Origin: JAGVYF01 sp041650315
GTDB taxonomy: Archaea; Nanobdellota; Nanobdellia; Woesearchaeales; JAGVYF01
Direction of reading: 5' to 3'
Assembly (NCBI GenBank): GCA_041650315.1
Contig: JBAZLJ010000002.1
Coordinates: 1 to 64,000 of the forward strand
Length of the DNA: 64,000 nucleotides
Part shown: positions 48,306 through 57,691 of the stretch, one piece after another
Position numbering within the stretch: the first letter of the stretch is position 1
Layout: each line of letters opens with the position of its first letter
Made by a program: the position numbers and the translations under genes
The notes under the pieces: model-generated
Seen by the model: only the letters and a program-made list of their open reading frames with translations
Told to the model about the DNA's origin: nothing
The model's database searches: none

Positions 48306-49745
48306 CTATCTTCTAAATTGCGGTTTACGCTTGAATCCGGAATTAGAACTTCCGTGATATGGCCTTTGCGAACTTGGTCCATGGTGACTAGGCCCGTGAT
48401 GACTTGGCCCTGAATGATTAGATCCTTGATGAGAAGGTCCATGCGGATTCGTTCCTTGATAGCCTGAGCCTGGCTGACGCGGTCTTTGCTGACCGAATCC
48501 GTGATGGCTAGGGCCATGTGAATTAGATCTATGCTGATTCGAAGTATGACTGCCAAATCTGCCGCGATTCTGCTGCTGATGTTTAGGCGGCGGTCTTGCT
48601 GCTGCGCCAGTTGCGTTCTTAGCAATATCTGAATGGAACACATGCTCCATGACTTCAAGTCTTTGCCTGATCAATTTCTCTATGCTGTGAAGGTAATCGC
48701 GTTCGTCTGCTGCGCAGAATGAATATGCAGTCCCTTCTGCACCAGCTCTTGCAGTCCTGCCAATCCTATGAACATAACTTTCAGGTTCATTAGGAAGCTC
48801 ATAGTTTATGACGTGGGAAATATTTTCTATATCAATACCTCTCGCAGCGATGTCTGTCGCAATCAATACTCTAATTTTCCCTGATTTGAATGAATGAAGC
48901 GCCTGAACTCTTGCGCCTTGCGATTTGTTGCCATGGATTGCTTCAACATGAATACCTTTAAGCTTCAAGAATTTCGCGAGCCTGTCAGCATGATGTTTTG
49001 TACGCATGAATACTAATACGCGCTTGAGATGCTCTTGCCTAAGCAGGTCCAAAAGCAATTGCTGCTTATTGCCGGCATCCACAAAAAATACGCATTGCTT
49101 GACTTTTTCCACAGTTGTGCCCTGCGCCGCAACCTCAATACGAACTGGATCATTAAGAATACTACCTGCAAGATCAGTTATCTCGCGAGACATAGTTGCT
49201 GAAAAGAAAAGAGTCTGCCTTCTTGGCGGCAACCTAAGTATAATTTTTTTAATATCATGGATGAATCCCATGTCAAGCATCCTGTCAGCTTCATCAAGCA
49301 CAAAGAATTCTATATCCCTCAAGCTCAATTTGCCTTGATTCATCAGGTCGAGCAATCTGCCAGGTGTCGCAATTACTATATCAACGCCTCTGTATATCGC
49401 ATTGACTTGCGCACCTTGACTAACTCCGCCGAAAATGACTGTATGTTTAAATCTTAAGAATCTGCCATATGCTGAAAAACTCTCCCCTATCTGAGCAGCA
49501 AGCTCTCTGGTCGGAGCAAGGACTAGCACGCGAAACTTCCTAGGATATACCTCTTTCAATCTTTGAAGGATTGGTAATACAAATGCAGCAGTCTTGCCAG
49601 TACCGGTCTGCGCTATACCTATCAAATCTTTCCCTTTCAAGAGGTCTGGAATAGCTTTCAATTGAATAGGAGTAGGAATAGTATAACCTTCTGTAACTAA
49701 GGCACGTACAAGCGGTTCAATTAATCCTAGGGCTTTGAATGGCAT
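48306..49745 (-). CDS. DEAD-box RNA helicase with low-complexity tail
   Basis: 479 aa. RecA-like core: AQTGTGKT, PTRELA, DEAD in FVLDEADRM, SAT, and HRIGRTARAG motif VI. The architecture is of the bacterial RhlE/DeaD type. The last 100 residues are a Gly/His/Pro/Ser/Gln-rich tail with tandem GPSHH units, probably a disordered RNA-binding or condensate-forming segment. Convergent with the immunity-like gene. Confidence 0.93.
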   Translation of the reverse strand: MPFKALGLIEPLVRALVTEGYTIPTPIQLKAIPDLLKGKDLIGIAQTGTGKTAAFVLPILQRLKEVYPRKFRVLVLAPTRELAAQIGESFSAYGRFLRFKHTVIFGGVSQGAQVNAIYRGVDIVIATPGRLLDLMNQGKLSLRDIEFFVLDEADRMLDMGFIHDIKKIILRLPPRRQTLFFSATMSREITDLAGSILNDPVRIEVAAQGTTVEKVKQCVFFVDAGNKQQLLLDLLRQEHLKRVLVFMRTKHHADRLAKFLKLKGIHVEAIHGNKSQGARVQALHSFKSGKIRVLIATDIAARGIDIENISHVINYELPNEPESYVHRIGRTARAGAEGTAYSFCAADERDYLHSIEKLIRQRLEVMEHVFHSDIAKNATGAAARPPPKHQQQNRGRFGSHTSNQHRSNSHGPSHHGFGQQRPRQPGSGYQGTNPHGPSHQGSNHSGPSHHGPSHHGPSSQRPYHGSSNSGFKRKPQFRR

Positions 49746-49881
49746 TTTAGTGTTTGATATATAGCTAATATACTCTAGTTTGGATTGTTTTATTAATCTA
49801 CCTATATAAACTAGACTGAAATTTGTGTTATGATTTCAGTTTTGATTACATTTATTAACTGAAAAAGAATAGATTTCCACT

Positions 49882-50463
49882 ATGGAATACAAGGAGATGG
49901 CGTTTTGGTTTGTGTTAGTCTTTTCAGTGATTTTTGTTTCTTTATATCATCAACAGATAAATGAAACAATTACTGATTTCCCTGGCGAAATACTGCCGTA
50001 TAACGGCGAAATACACAATCCAGTCAGAATTTCTTATGTAACATATTATTTCGGGCCAAGAATAGACCCTATATCAGACAAACTTTCTGACCATAACGGA
50101 ATAGATCTGGCAAGCTGGGAAGGAATGGCAGTATATGCTGTAAAAGACGGCAATGTGGTAAAGATGGAAAACTCACCAGGCGGGTTTGGCAATTACGTCA
50201 TGCTCCAACATCAAGATGGGACGTTTACTATATACGCGCATCTGTCTACGTTCGGCAACATCAAGCTTGAAGATCATGTGGGTTCTGGTTCTGTGATAGG
50301 CGCAATCGGTTCAACCGGTAGAAGCACTGGACCGCATCTGCATTTCGAACTGCATGACAAGGATGGAAATCCACAAGATTCATTGGAATTGCTCAACAAA
50401 GGCTCAATCTGGAGCAGGTTATTCTTTCAAAAAGTTGAAGAGCAAGAACTAATACAGAATTAG
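49882..50463 (+). CDS. Membrane-anchored M23 (LytM) peptidase, 193 aa
   Basis: An N-terminal span (MAFWFVLVFSVIFVSLYHQQ) is followed by an M23 domain with the zinc ligands HNGIDLAS (His-x3-Asp) and GPHLHFEL (HxH), plus TIYAHLS. M23 enzymes cleave peptidoglycan cross-bridges. The organism appears archaeal and so should lack peptidoglycan, which suggests action on bacteria or a retargeted role. All metal ligands are present. Confidence 0.88.
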   Translation: MEYKEMAFWFVLVFSVIFVSLYHQQINETITDFPGEILPYNGEIHNPVRISYVTYYFGPRIDPISDKLSDHNGIDLASWEGMAVYAVKDGNVVKMENSPGGFGNYVMLQHQDGTFTIYAHLSTFGNIKLEDHVGSGSVIGAIGSTGRSTGPHLHFELHDKDGNPQDSLELLNKGSIWSRLFFQKVEEQELIQN

Positions 50464-50583
50464 ACGTATCATAACTATATTCTAAACTCCAATAAAGCTT
50501 AAATAAAATAAGAATTACAATTTCGGTATAGATAGAAAAATGAAAAGGGTGAGAGCGCTTCTGATAAGAATTTTGCCAGCAAG

Positions 50584-52347
50584 ATGGTAGAACCAAAGAA
50601 TTGCATGTGGGAATATCAACGTAATTTCCAGCGTAGCTTAGAGCATAAAGCGAAAGAGATATTCATGCAGGTGTCTTCTGAGCTTGAGCCTATAGTATTT
50701 CTAGTTGGGTTGCATAGAGAACCTGGCGATAATACCCCGCACATATGCGTAGAGCCTTTAAAAAAAGAATTTAATCTTGAGATACTGAAGGATCTGGATA
50801 GAATAGCCGAAAAAATACAGCTCGAATGCTCGCAAAAGGATATAGTCAAGACCATAGAGCAGTTCCAGAAAGTGTTCACTGACAATATGAGAACAGACTG
50901 CATGCACAAGGCTATGCAGCAGATACTGGACATCCATTTCAAGGATGCAGACAGGATATCATTCGTATCAATGCCTGTCATGAAGGACAATCACCAAATA
51001 TTCGTAGTCATACAATTCCCTAATTCTGTGTACAGCACATTCTATTCATTGCATCAGTTCGAGGCAGAAAGCACGAAACTGAAGAAATCAAAAGTGCATA
51101 CTTCTTTTGTGAATGCGCTCATCCATACTTTTCTTAAAGAAGCCACAGAGGCATTGTTCAAGCCAAATCCTGGAATGGATTATAATGGAATATCGACTGA
51201 CAATAAAGAGATCTCACGTATGGCCGGCGCAAGCTTTGTCGGCACTGCCATCCCTGCAAGAAGCAGGTCTTCCGGAACTTACGATCTTTTCGATATCTGC
51301 AACTATATCTCCTCATTGAAATACGAAGGCAATTTCAGCTTCGGCAAGATGGTGATATGCAAAGAAGATCATCCGAACATCAGCAATCTCATCAAGCTTA
51401 CAATACCTGTGCAGCTGCGCGATTTCAGGAAAGTGCGTAAACTGCTAGAGGTTGCTTCCGAGGAATTCATGCTGCATACTGATGGCAATAAAATATTGGG
51501 TTTCGCAGAATTGCGCGGAAAATATGAACCAGCTGATGAAAACCTATTCATTGTCAATTTCATAGACGCACAGAAATGGGAACTTATTCACGACACAGAA
51601 ACTATGATGATTGTCGAGTATACTATCCCGAGACTGCCAAGTCCAAGGATTGAAAGGTCTAGATTCGATTCCATGATAAAAAGGAAATTCCCGAACATAC
51701 AACCTAATGCAGTCAACCTATTATGGGATATTGTAAATTCTGCTGCTGAACAGAAACACGGCTCGCTGGTCATCATCTCGAAGAATGCCAAGTCTGAAGC
51801 TGAAAGGCTGAAGAACCAGTCTATTCCTCTCGACCCAATCGTATTAAAGAAAAAAATCATCAAATTATTGACTTCCATAGACGGAGCTCTTCTGTTTGAT
51901 ACATTCGGCGTATGCCACGCCATAGGCGTCATACTTGACGGAATGGCTTCCACGAACGGATCTTCATCGAGAGGCGCTCGTTATAATTCAGCTATCAGGT
52001 ATATTGATGGCAACCAGGAAGATGCTGTAGCTATAATCATCTCAGAAGACGGACTTATCGATCTTTATCCTAGCATGAAACCGCAGATTAGGAAATCTGA
52101 TATTGAAGAGAATCTCCTTGCGTTGCGTAATCATCTGTCGTTCCCATCTCCGGACTATGATGTATTCAGGTCCATAATGAACTGGTTTGAAGAAAACAGA
52201 TTCTACCTGACAAAAGAAGTCTGCGATGAGATAAATTCATTGCGCGACGAATTCAATTCGAAGATGAATGCCGGCGCAGGAATGGTATACATACTTGATT
52301 TCAAGCCGCATCCTGAATTGAACGATTCTTACTTCATGAATGAATGA
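50584..52347 (+). CDS. Diadenylate-cyclase (DisA_N)-like domain protein, 587 aa
   Basis: The C-terminal part carries the DAC fold: DGALLFDTFGVCHAIGVILD (from about residue 433) and SSRGARYNSAIRYID (about 460-475), corresponding to the DGA and RHR motifs of c-di-AMP synthases. The second motif reads RGARYNSA rather than the canonical RHRAA. The 400 residues before it, partly beta/alpha, look like a sensor region. ATG after GCAAG; it stands alone in a 120-bp gap. It may make c-di-AMP or a related nucleotide. Confidence 0.7.
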   Translation: MVEPKNCMWEYQRNFQRSLEHKAKEIFMQVSSELEPIVFLVGLHREPGDNTPHICVEPLKKEFNLEILKDLDRIAEKIQLECSQKDIVKTIEQFQKVFTDNMRTDCMHKAMQQILDIHFKDADRISFVSMPVMKDNHQIFVVIQFPNSVYSTFYSLHQFEAESTKLKKSKVHTSFVNALIHTFLKEATEALFKPNPGMDYNGISTDNKEISRMAGASFVGTAIPARSRSSGTYDLFDICNYISSLKYEGNFSFGKMVICKEDHPNISNLIKLTIPVQLRDFRKVRKLLEVASEEFMLHTDGNKILGFAELRGKYEPADENLFIVNFIDAQKWELIHDTETMMIVEYTIPRLPSPRIERSRFDSMIKRKFPNIQPNAVNLLWDIVNSAAEQKHGSLVIISKNAKSEAERLKNQSIPLDPIVLKKKIIKLLTSIDGALLFDTFGVCHAIGVILDGMASTNGSSSRGARYNSAIRYIDGNQEDAVAIIISEDGLIDLYPSMKPQIRKSDIEENLLALRNHLSFPSPDYDVFRSIMNWFEENRFYLTKEVCDEINSLRDEFNSKMNAGAGMVYILDFKPHPELNDSYFMNE

Positions 52348-52771
52348 GCTTTGCTTTCTTTGTTAGATCTAGGTAGAATTTCAGTGATTTGTGCTCTTTA
52401 TGGTATCTGTACCATTTCGGTTTAAGCTTAATCTTGTGGATCAGACGTTTCTTTATGATTTTAAGATCATCTTTACAAGGGTTCCAATTGTTTTTTAACG
52501 TCTTCGGATAACCTTTGAGACTGAGTTTGAGTTTCGGATTGAACCCTCTTTTCTGCATCTCTTTCTTTACTATTCCGAATCTTTTCTCTAGATAAGCTAA
52601 TTTGTTCTTGAAAAAATTGATGTGGCCCGCACCTAAGCAGTATTTCTGCGGCATGAACTCTATTTTAGGATATTTTCTAACATGGCCTAGAAGATATAAT
52701 ATTTCCCCGTATTCGGCTATCAGATGCTGGTCAGTCAGATATTTTGGGTCGATTAAATTGATGCGAACCAT
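52334..52771 (-). CDS. Pyrimidine-dimer DNA glycosylase (T4 endonuclease V-like)
   Basis: 145 aa that align along their length with T4 DenV: RINL..., TDQHLIAEYGEI with the catalytic Glu23, LGAGHINFFKNKLAYLEKRF, and C-terminal KPKWYRYHKEHK. The N-terminal residue after Met is Val2, whose amine would act as nucleophile in place of Thr2. It repairs UV photoproducts. It overlaps the end of the convergent DAC gene by 14 bp. Confidence 0.88.
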   Translation of the reverse strand: MVRINLIDPKYLTDQHLIAEYGEILYLLGHVRKYPKIEFMPQKYCLGAGHINFFKNKLAYLEKRFGIVKKEMQKRGFNPKLKLSLKGYPKTLKNNWNPCKDDLKIIKKRLIHKIKLKPKWYRYHKEHKSLKFYLDLTKKAKLIHS

Positions 52772-52780
52772 TTGATCTTT

Positions 52781-52960
52781 TTATTCTTCTTCTACTTCAT
52801 CTTCTTCGTCATCATCAAAAAGCTCATCATACGCTTTCTGGAATTCTTCCTCTGTTATGAGCTTCTTTTTGACCAACAAATTGACTAATGCATCAATCTT
52901 ATCGTCTGCTGTATTCGCGATGTCTTCAATGTTTGAATCATACTCTTCGTCTTTTTCCAT
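52781..52960 (-). CDS. Small acidic protein, 59 aa
   Basis: ATG at 52960 after GGTGAT. The protein (MEKDEEYDSNIEDIANTADD...) has a helix-rich centre (KIDALVNLLVKKKLITEEEF) and an acidic end (DDDEEDEVEEE), resembling the short C-terminal tails of archaeal SHOCT-like proteins. It lies between the MFS and glycosylase genes on the same strand. Function unknown. Confidence 0.6.
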   Translation of the reverse strand: MEKDEEYDSNIEDIANTADDKIDALVNLLVKKKLITEEEFQKAYDELFDDDEEDEVEEE

Positions 52961-52970
52961 TATATCACCA

Positions 52971-54128
52971 TCAATTCTTTTTTGATATGAAGTATAAAAA
53001 TGATATTGCTGAGATTCCTGCTGCAAACATGAATGCGTAATCCGGGTTGTAGTTCCATAATGCGCCGGCTATGATTGACGCAGGCAGATAGATTATTCCT
53101 ATTATGAAGTTATATAATCCTATCGCTGTGCCTCTCCTCTTCTTCTCCAAATCGCCGATGAATGCCTTGCTCTGGCCTTCATCAACTGCGAAGAATATGC
53201 CGAAAAGCAGGAATAACAGGATTATGTGCAATTCGGTTGTCGCTAAAATCATGCCGATGCACATTAAAGCGTATAATATGTATTCTGCAGCGATTATCTT
53301 TCGTCTTCCGATGTAATCGCCGAGCTTACCTACTGGGATTGAGATCAACACAAATGATACATTGAATGAGGCATAGAGCAATGCAATGTCCTTCACTTCA
53401 AACCCAACATCGTATGCCTTGAGCAATAGGAAAGCGTAGCTGAAATACGCCAAAGAAAAAATTCCTGCTGTCTTCAGATAATGCTTGAATGACGGACTCA
53501 AAGCATTGTAGCTCGCGAATATGTTCTCCTTTTCCTGCGGTTCTGCAGGATTCTCTTTTATGAATAATAATAGAATGATGGCTAGTACTGCAGGCACTAA
53601 TGCTACTGCGAATAAAGTCTGGAACGTACTTGCAGATTGGCCATATGTCGAAAGCAACCAGTAGGCTATCAAAGGGCCGATGATTGCGCCAGATTTATCG
53701 AACGTCTTGTGTATGCCGAATGCATAACCCCTGTTCTGGTCTGTCGATAATGATGCAATCCAAGCATCCCTTGGCGGACCTCTGAATGATTTACCTAAAC
53801 GTTCTATCACCCTGAAGAGCGATGCTGATGCTATCGAACTTGTGATCAATAGTAAAGTTTTTGCTAGCGCTGAAAAGCCATAACCCGCTATCGCAAGGCT
53901 CTTCTTCTTGCCGGTCCTGTCTGCAAGGACTCCTGAAACATAATCCAATGATGATGATGCGAAATCTGCCAATCCTTCTATGATTCCTAATAACGCTGTT
54001 GATGCGCCTAAAATGATTGTGAAGAATATAGAAAATACTGAGAAAATCATTTCTGAACTGATGTCAACTAGGAAACTCACTAAACCTAGAAGATATACAT
54101 CTTTAGGCATTTCGCTCTTTTTTTGCAT
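52971..54128 (-). CDS. MFS transporter, 385 aa
   Basis: About 12 hydrophobic spans. The MFS loop motif is present as DRTGKKKSLAIAGYG, and the second-half repeat as GKLGDYIGRRK. The ATG at 54128 comes after TTTATATTTATAG. Drug or metabolite efflux is typical, but the substrate is unknown. Confidence 0.85.
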   Translation of the reverse strand: MQKKSEMPKDVYLLGLVSFLVDISSEMIFSVFSIFFTIILGASTALLGIIEGLADFASSSLDYVSGVLADRTGKKKSLAIAGYGFSALAKTLLLITSSIASASLFRVIERLGKSFRGPPRDAWIASLSTDQNRGYAFGIHKTFDKSGAIIGPLIAYWLLSTYGQSASTFQTLFAVALVPAVLAIILLLFIKENPAEPQEKENIFASYNALSPSFKHYLKTAGIFSLAYFSYAFLLLKAYDVGFEVKDIALLYASFNVSFVLISIPVGKLGDYIGRRKIIAAEYILYALMCIGMILATTELHIILLFLLFGIFFAVDEGQSKAFIGDLEKKRRGTAIGLYNFIIGIIYLPASIIAGALWNYNPDYAFMFAAGISAISFLYFISKKN

Positions 54129-54212
54129 GTGTATAATATTGGATTCTATAAATATAAATGTAATGGTTTTATCATCCAAATGCTTATAAGATTTGAAATC
54201 GCTGATTTCTGT

Positions 54213-54737
54213 ATGATTGGATTCAGCAAACTATTGGAAATGGTTAATCAACAGCAACTTGTTGAAAAATTGCATGCTAATGAACTTACTAAAAAAGGCG
54301 GAGTGTCTTTCGATTTCAGGGTTGGCGAGATACATGAATTCACTGGTCCGGGTTTCTTGGGAGTGAATGAACGGAAGACACCTGATACTCGCATATTGGG
54401 CAAGTTCGAAGAAGGCAAGTCCTGCAAAGTCACGCTTGAGCCTAACAAATATTACATTGTCAAGACTATTGAAAAAGTGAATACGCCAAAAGAGTTGGCA
54501 TGGGTTGTTATTCCTAGGAGTACATTATTTCGGTCTGGGCTATTACTTCTTGGCGGATTAGGCGATCCTGGATTCTGCGGAGAATGCGTCTGCGGATTGA
54601 TAAACCTGAATAATTCTCCGTTCACTATTGAAATGGGATCTCGTATCGCGAATATCGTTTTCCACAAGATTGATGGCGAAGCTAGCGCTTATACGAGCAG
54701 TTATCACGGCGGGAAATTGGGAACGGATAAAGCGTGA
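54213..54737 (+). CDS. dCTP deaminase/dUTPase family protein, 174 aa
   Basis: The ATG at 54213 lies 28 bp after GCTTATAAG, replacing a longer open frame. Family patterns are PRSTLFRSGLLLLGG, GDPGFCGECVCGLIN and NNSPFTIEMGSRIANIVFHK. It provides dUMP or clears dUTP, so it belongs to the nucleotide-pool genes near GyrB and the repair glycosylase. Confidence 0.85.
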   Translation: MIGFSKLLEMVNQQQLVEKLHANELTKKGGVSFDFRVGEIHEFTGPGFLGVNERKTPDTRILGKFEEGKSCKVTLEPNKYYIVKTIEKVNTPKELAWVVIPRSTLFRSGLLLLGGLGDPGFCGECVCGLINLNNSPFTIEMGSRIANIVFHKIDGEASAYTSSYHGGKLGTDKA

Positions 54738-54783
54738 ATTTAGACCTAATTTATCCCCTAAACTATATATCGCAAAACAGGTA

Positions 54784-54855
54784 GATTTATATACCATGAA
54801 GCTCTCCATTTCATAGTCATTTCTCGACGGAGAATTAGAAAAACTACTGATAAAA
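54784..54855 (+). promoter_or_regulatory. Promoter and leader hairpin of gyrB
   Basis: TATA box ATTTATATACC (54785-54795) and a leader of about 40 bases containing the hairpin TTCTC-GACG-GAGAA (54821-54834) before the ATG at 54856. The leader is long for this genome and may regulate translation. Confidence 0.45.
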
Positions 54856-56760
54856 ATGGCAGACGAAAAAGAGACCTACGGCGCAGAGAAAATCACTGTT
54901 CTAGAAGGTTTAGCGGCAGTCAGGAAAAGGCCTAGCATGTACATCGGTTCAACTGATGCCAGGGGCTTGCATCACATTGTATACGAAGTAGTGGATAACA
55001 GCATAGATGAAGCCTTGGCTGGACACTGCAACAAAATAATCGTCATCATCCATAAGGATGGATATGTCTCTGTGGAAGACAATGGAAGAGGCATTCCTGT
55101 AGATATGCATCCTAAATTGGGAATTTCTGCGCTTACAGTAGTATTAACTAAACTGCACGCTGGCGGTAAGTTCGACGGCAAAGCGTACAAAGTTTCCGGC
55201 GGTTTGCACGGAGTCGGTGTTTCTGTAACTAACGCTCTATCTAAACATCTTATTGCGACTGTCAAAAGAGACGGCAAACTATACAAACAAGAGTTTGAAA
55301 GAGGAGATCCTTCTTCGAATGTGGATATCATCGGCGACAGCGTAGGCACTGGAACAACCATAAAATTCTTTCCAGATTCGGAGATATTCGAAACAATTGA
55401 ATTCAGCTATGATACATTATTGAGCAGATTAAGAGAACTGGCTTTCTTGAATAACGGAATAGAAATAGTAGTCAAAGATGAAAGAAGCGGAAAAGAGAAT
55501 ATCTTCAAATATGACGGCGGGATCAAAGCGTTCGTCGGATATCTTAATACCAATAAAACTATATTGCATCCATCAATCTATTTCGAAAAAGGCAAGGATG
55601 ATTTCCAAGTGGAGATCGCCATGCAGTATACTGATTCCTATCAAGAGAATATCTATTCTTTCGCTAACAATATCAATACGCATGAAGGCGGAACTCATAT
55701 GTCCGGTTTCAAATCTGCGCTGACTAGAGCGTTGAATCAATACGCTGAGAAGTATGGATTATTGGATAAAGGCGATGAGAAACTTTCAGGCGATGACGTA
55801 CGTGAAGGATTAACTGCAATCATCAGCGCAAAACTAAAGAATCCACAATTTGAAGGTCAGACAAAAACCAAACTTGGTAACTCAGAAGTCAAAGGCGTTG
55901 TAGATTCTATCGTATTCGCTGGTCTTACTACTTATCTTGAAGAGAATCCTTCTATCGCTAAACTTGTTGTCGGTAAATGCATCACTGCTGCTAAAGCTAG
56001 AGAAGCTGCAAGGAAAGCGCGCGAATTGACTCGCAGAAAGGGATTACTTGATTCGAATTCATTGCCCGGCAAATTAGCGGATTGCGCGAATGATGAACCT
56101 AGCCAATGCGAGATATATCTAGTTGAAGGAGATTCTGCTGGCGGTTCAGCCAAACAAGGACGTAATAGAGAGTTCCAAGCGATATTGCCGCTGAAGGGCA
56201 AAATATTGAATGTAGAGAAAGCTAGAATTAACAAGGTTATAACTAATGAAGAAATCGGAATCATAATCACTGCTCTTGGCTGCGGAATCGGCGAAGAGTT
56301 CAATATAGAAAAATTACGTTATCATAAAATCGTAATCATGGCAGATTCAGACGTTGATGGTCAGCACATCACTTGCCTAGGATTGACATTCTTCTATCGC
56401 TACATGAAACCTTTGATACAAAAAGGCTATCTGTATATCGCGATGCCGCCTCTATTTTTAATTAAAAAAGGTAAGGGGAGATATTATGCGCAGAACGAAG
56501 AAGAGAAAGACAAGATATTGAAAGAGATAGGCGCTGGCGATGATATAGTCATCCAAAGGTACAAAGGTCTCGGCGAGATGAATCCTGACCAGCTTTGGGA
56601 GACAACAATGGATCCTGACAAAAGAACATTCAAGCAAGTCACTATCGAAGATGCGATTGCTGCGGACCAAATGTTCACTGTATTGATGGGCGAAGAAGTT
56701 GAAGCTAGAAAGAAGTTCATAGAGGACCATTCCAAGGAAGTAGTCAATCTGGATGTATAG
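54856..56760 (+). CDS. gyrB: DNA gyrase subunit B
   Basis: 634 aa with the GHKL ATPase start (EGLAAVRKRPSMYIGSTDAR; VDNSIDEALAGH; GLHGVG), the transducer domain, TOPRIM (VEGDSAGGSAKQGRNREFQA; DSDVDGQHI) and the C-terminal QRYKGLGEMNPDQLWETTMD. Bacterial-type gyrase is known in Euryarchaeota and DPANN. gyrA does not follow; the next gene is eS1. Confidence 0.96.
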   Translation: MADEKETYGAEKITVLEGLAAVRKRPSMYIGSTDARGLHHIVYEVVDNSIDEALAGHCNKIIVIIHKDGYVSVEDNGRGIPVDMHPKLGISALTVVLTKLHAGGKFDGKAYKVSGGLHGVGVSVTNALSKHLIATVKRDGKLYKQEFERGDPSSNVDIIGDSVGTGTTIKFFPDSEIFETIEFSYDTLLSRLRELAFLNNGIEIVVKDERSGKENIFKYDGGIKAFVGYLNTNKTILHPSIYFEKGKDDFQVEIAMQYTDSYQENIYSFANNINTHEGGTHMSGFKSALTRALNQYAEKYGLLDKGDEKLSGDDVREGLTAIISAKLKNPQFEGQTKTKLGNSEVKGVVDSIVFAGLTTYLEENPSIAKLVVGKCITAAKAREAARKARELTRRKGLLDSNSLPGKLADCANDEPSQCEIYLVEGDSAGGSAKQGRNREFQAILPLKGKILNVEKARINKVITNEEIGIIITALGCGIGEEFNIEKLRYHKIVIMADSDVDGQHITCLGLTFFYRYMKPLIQKGYLYIAMPPLFLIKKGKGRYYAQNEEEKDKILKEIGAGDDIVIQRYKGLGEMNPDQLWETTMDPDKRTFKQVTIEDAIAADQMFTVLMGEEVEARKKFIEDHSKEVVNLDV

Positions 56761-56816
56761 ATTATATTCAAAAACCAATAGGTTTATAAACAGGACTTTT
56801 ATTCTTAAGTGGTAAA

Positions 56817-57623
56817 ATGGCAGATACCGAAAAGAAGGAAGGAAAGGAAGTAAAGCATGAGCATAAGCCATCTAAATCTGCTCTGAAAAAGGGTAAGAAG
56901 CTATGGTATCCTATATTATGCCCACAGATGTTTTCTAATCAAGTGCTAGGCAAGACCTTAATCTACAATATCAACGATATAATGAATAAGGCTGTCGAAG
57001 CTAATCTTATGAACTTAACTGGAGATATGAAGAACCAGAACGTAAATGTCGGGTTCAGAGTAACTTCAATCAAAAACGGCCAAGGCATCACTGATGTATG
57101 GTCATACACCATAATCCCAGGCCATATCAAAAAATTGATAAGAAGAAAAAGAGACAAAATAGATGACAGATTCATACTCGAAACTAAAGACGGCGTTAAA
57201 ACAATCGTCAAACCTATGATCATATCAAGCTCAAAGACTAGCAGGTCAATAAGAGCTGACATGAGACATAAGACTCAAGCTTTGCTAACTAAGATGTTCA
57301 AAGCAGCATCTTTCGAAGATGTAATGAGAGATCTCATAATCCATAAAACTCAATCTATCATGAGAAAAGAGCTTAACAGAGTAGCTCCAGTAAAGGCTTG
57401 CGAAATAAGAGTATTGGCAAGGTATCATGAACCAGAATTGGGCGAACAAAAGAAAGTTGAAGAGATTGTAGTTGTCGAAGCTCCTAAAGAAGAGCCTAAA
57501 GCTGAAGAAGCTGCAGTAGAATCGCCTAAACCTAAGAAAGCGAAGAAAGCTAAAGCAGAAAAAGCACCTGAAGCAGAAGCAGTTGCTGCTGAAGAAGCTG
57601 AATCCGAAGAAGACACTGAATAG
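56817..57623 (+). CDS. rps3ae: Ribosomal protein eS1
   Basis: 268 aa of the S3Ae/eS1 family: WYPILCPQMFSNQVLGKTL, IKNGQGITDVWSYTIIPGHI, and SSSKTSRSIRADMRHKTQAL. It is longer than usual because of a C-terminal Lys/Ala/Glu-rich tail (about residues 215-268) not needed for the core fold. Small-subunit protein. Confidence 0.93.
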   Translation: MADTEKKEGKEVKHEHKPSKSALKKGKKLWYPILCPQMFSNQVLGKTLIYNINDIMNKAVEANLMNLTGDMKNQNVNVGFRVTSIKNGQGITDVWSYTIIPGHIKKLIRRKRDKIDDRFILETKDGVKTIVKPMIISSSKTSRSIRADMRHKTQALLTKMFKAASFEDVMRDLIIHKTQSIMRKELNRVAPVKACEIRVLARYHEPELGEQKKVEEIVVVEAPKEEPKAEEAAVESPKPKKAKKAKAEKAPEAEAVAAEEAESEEDTE

Positions 57624-57691
57624 ATACGTTCTTTCTAAATATATTCTGATTGCTCGAAAAGATAATAAATAGGCTTGTGCTGATTCTAGAT

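Noticed and set aside
56760..56816. gyrA expected directly after gyrB
   Set aside because: The next gene is clearly eS1; gyrA must lie outside the window.
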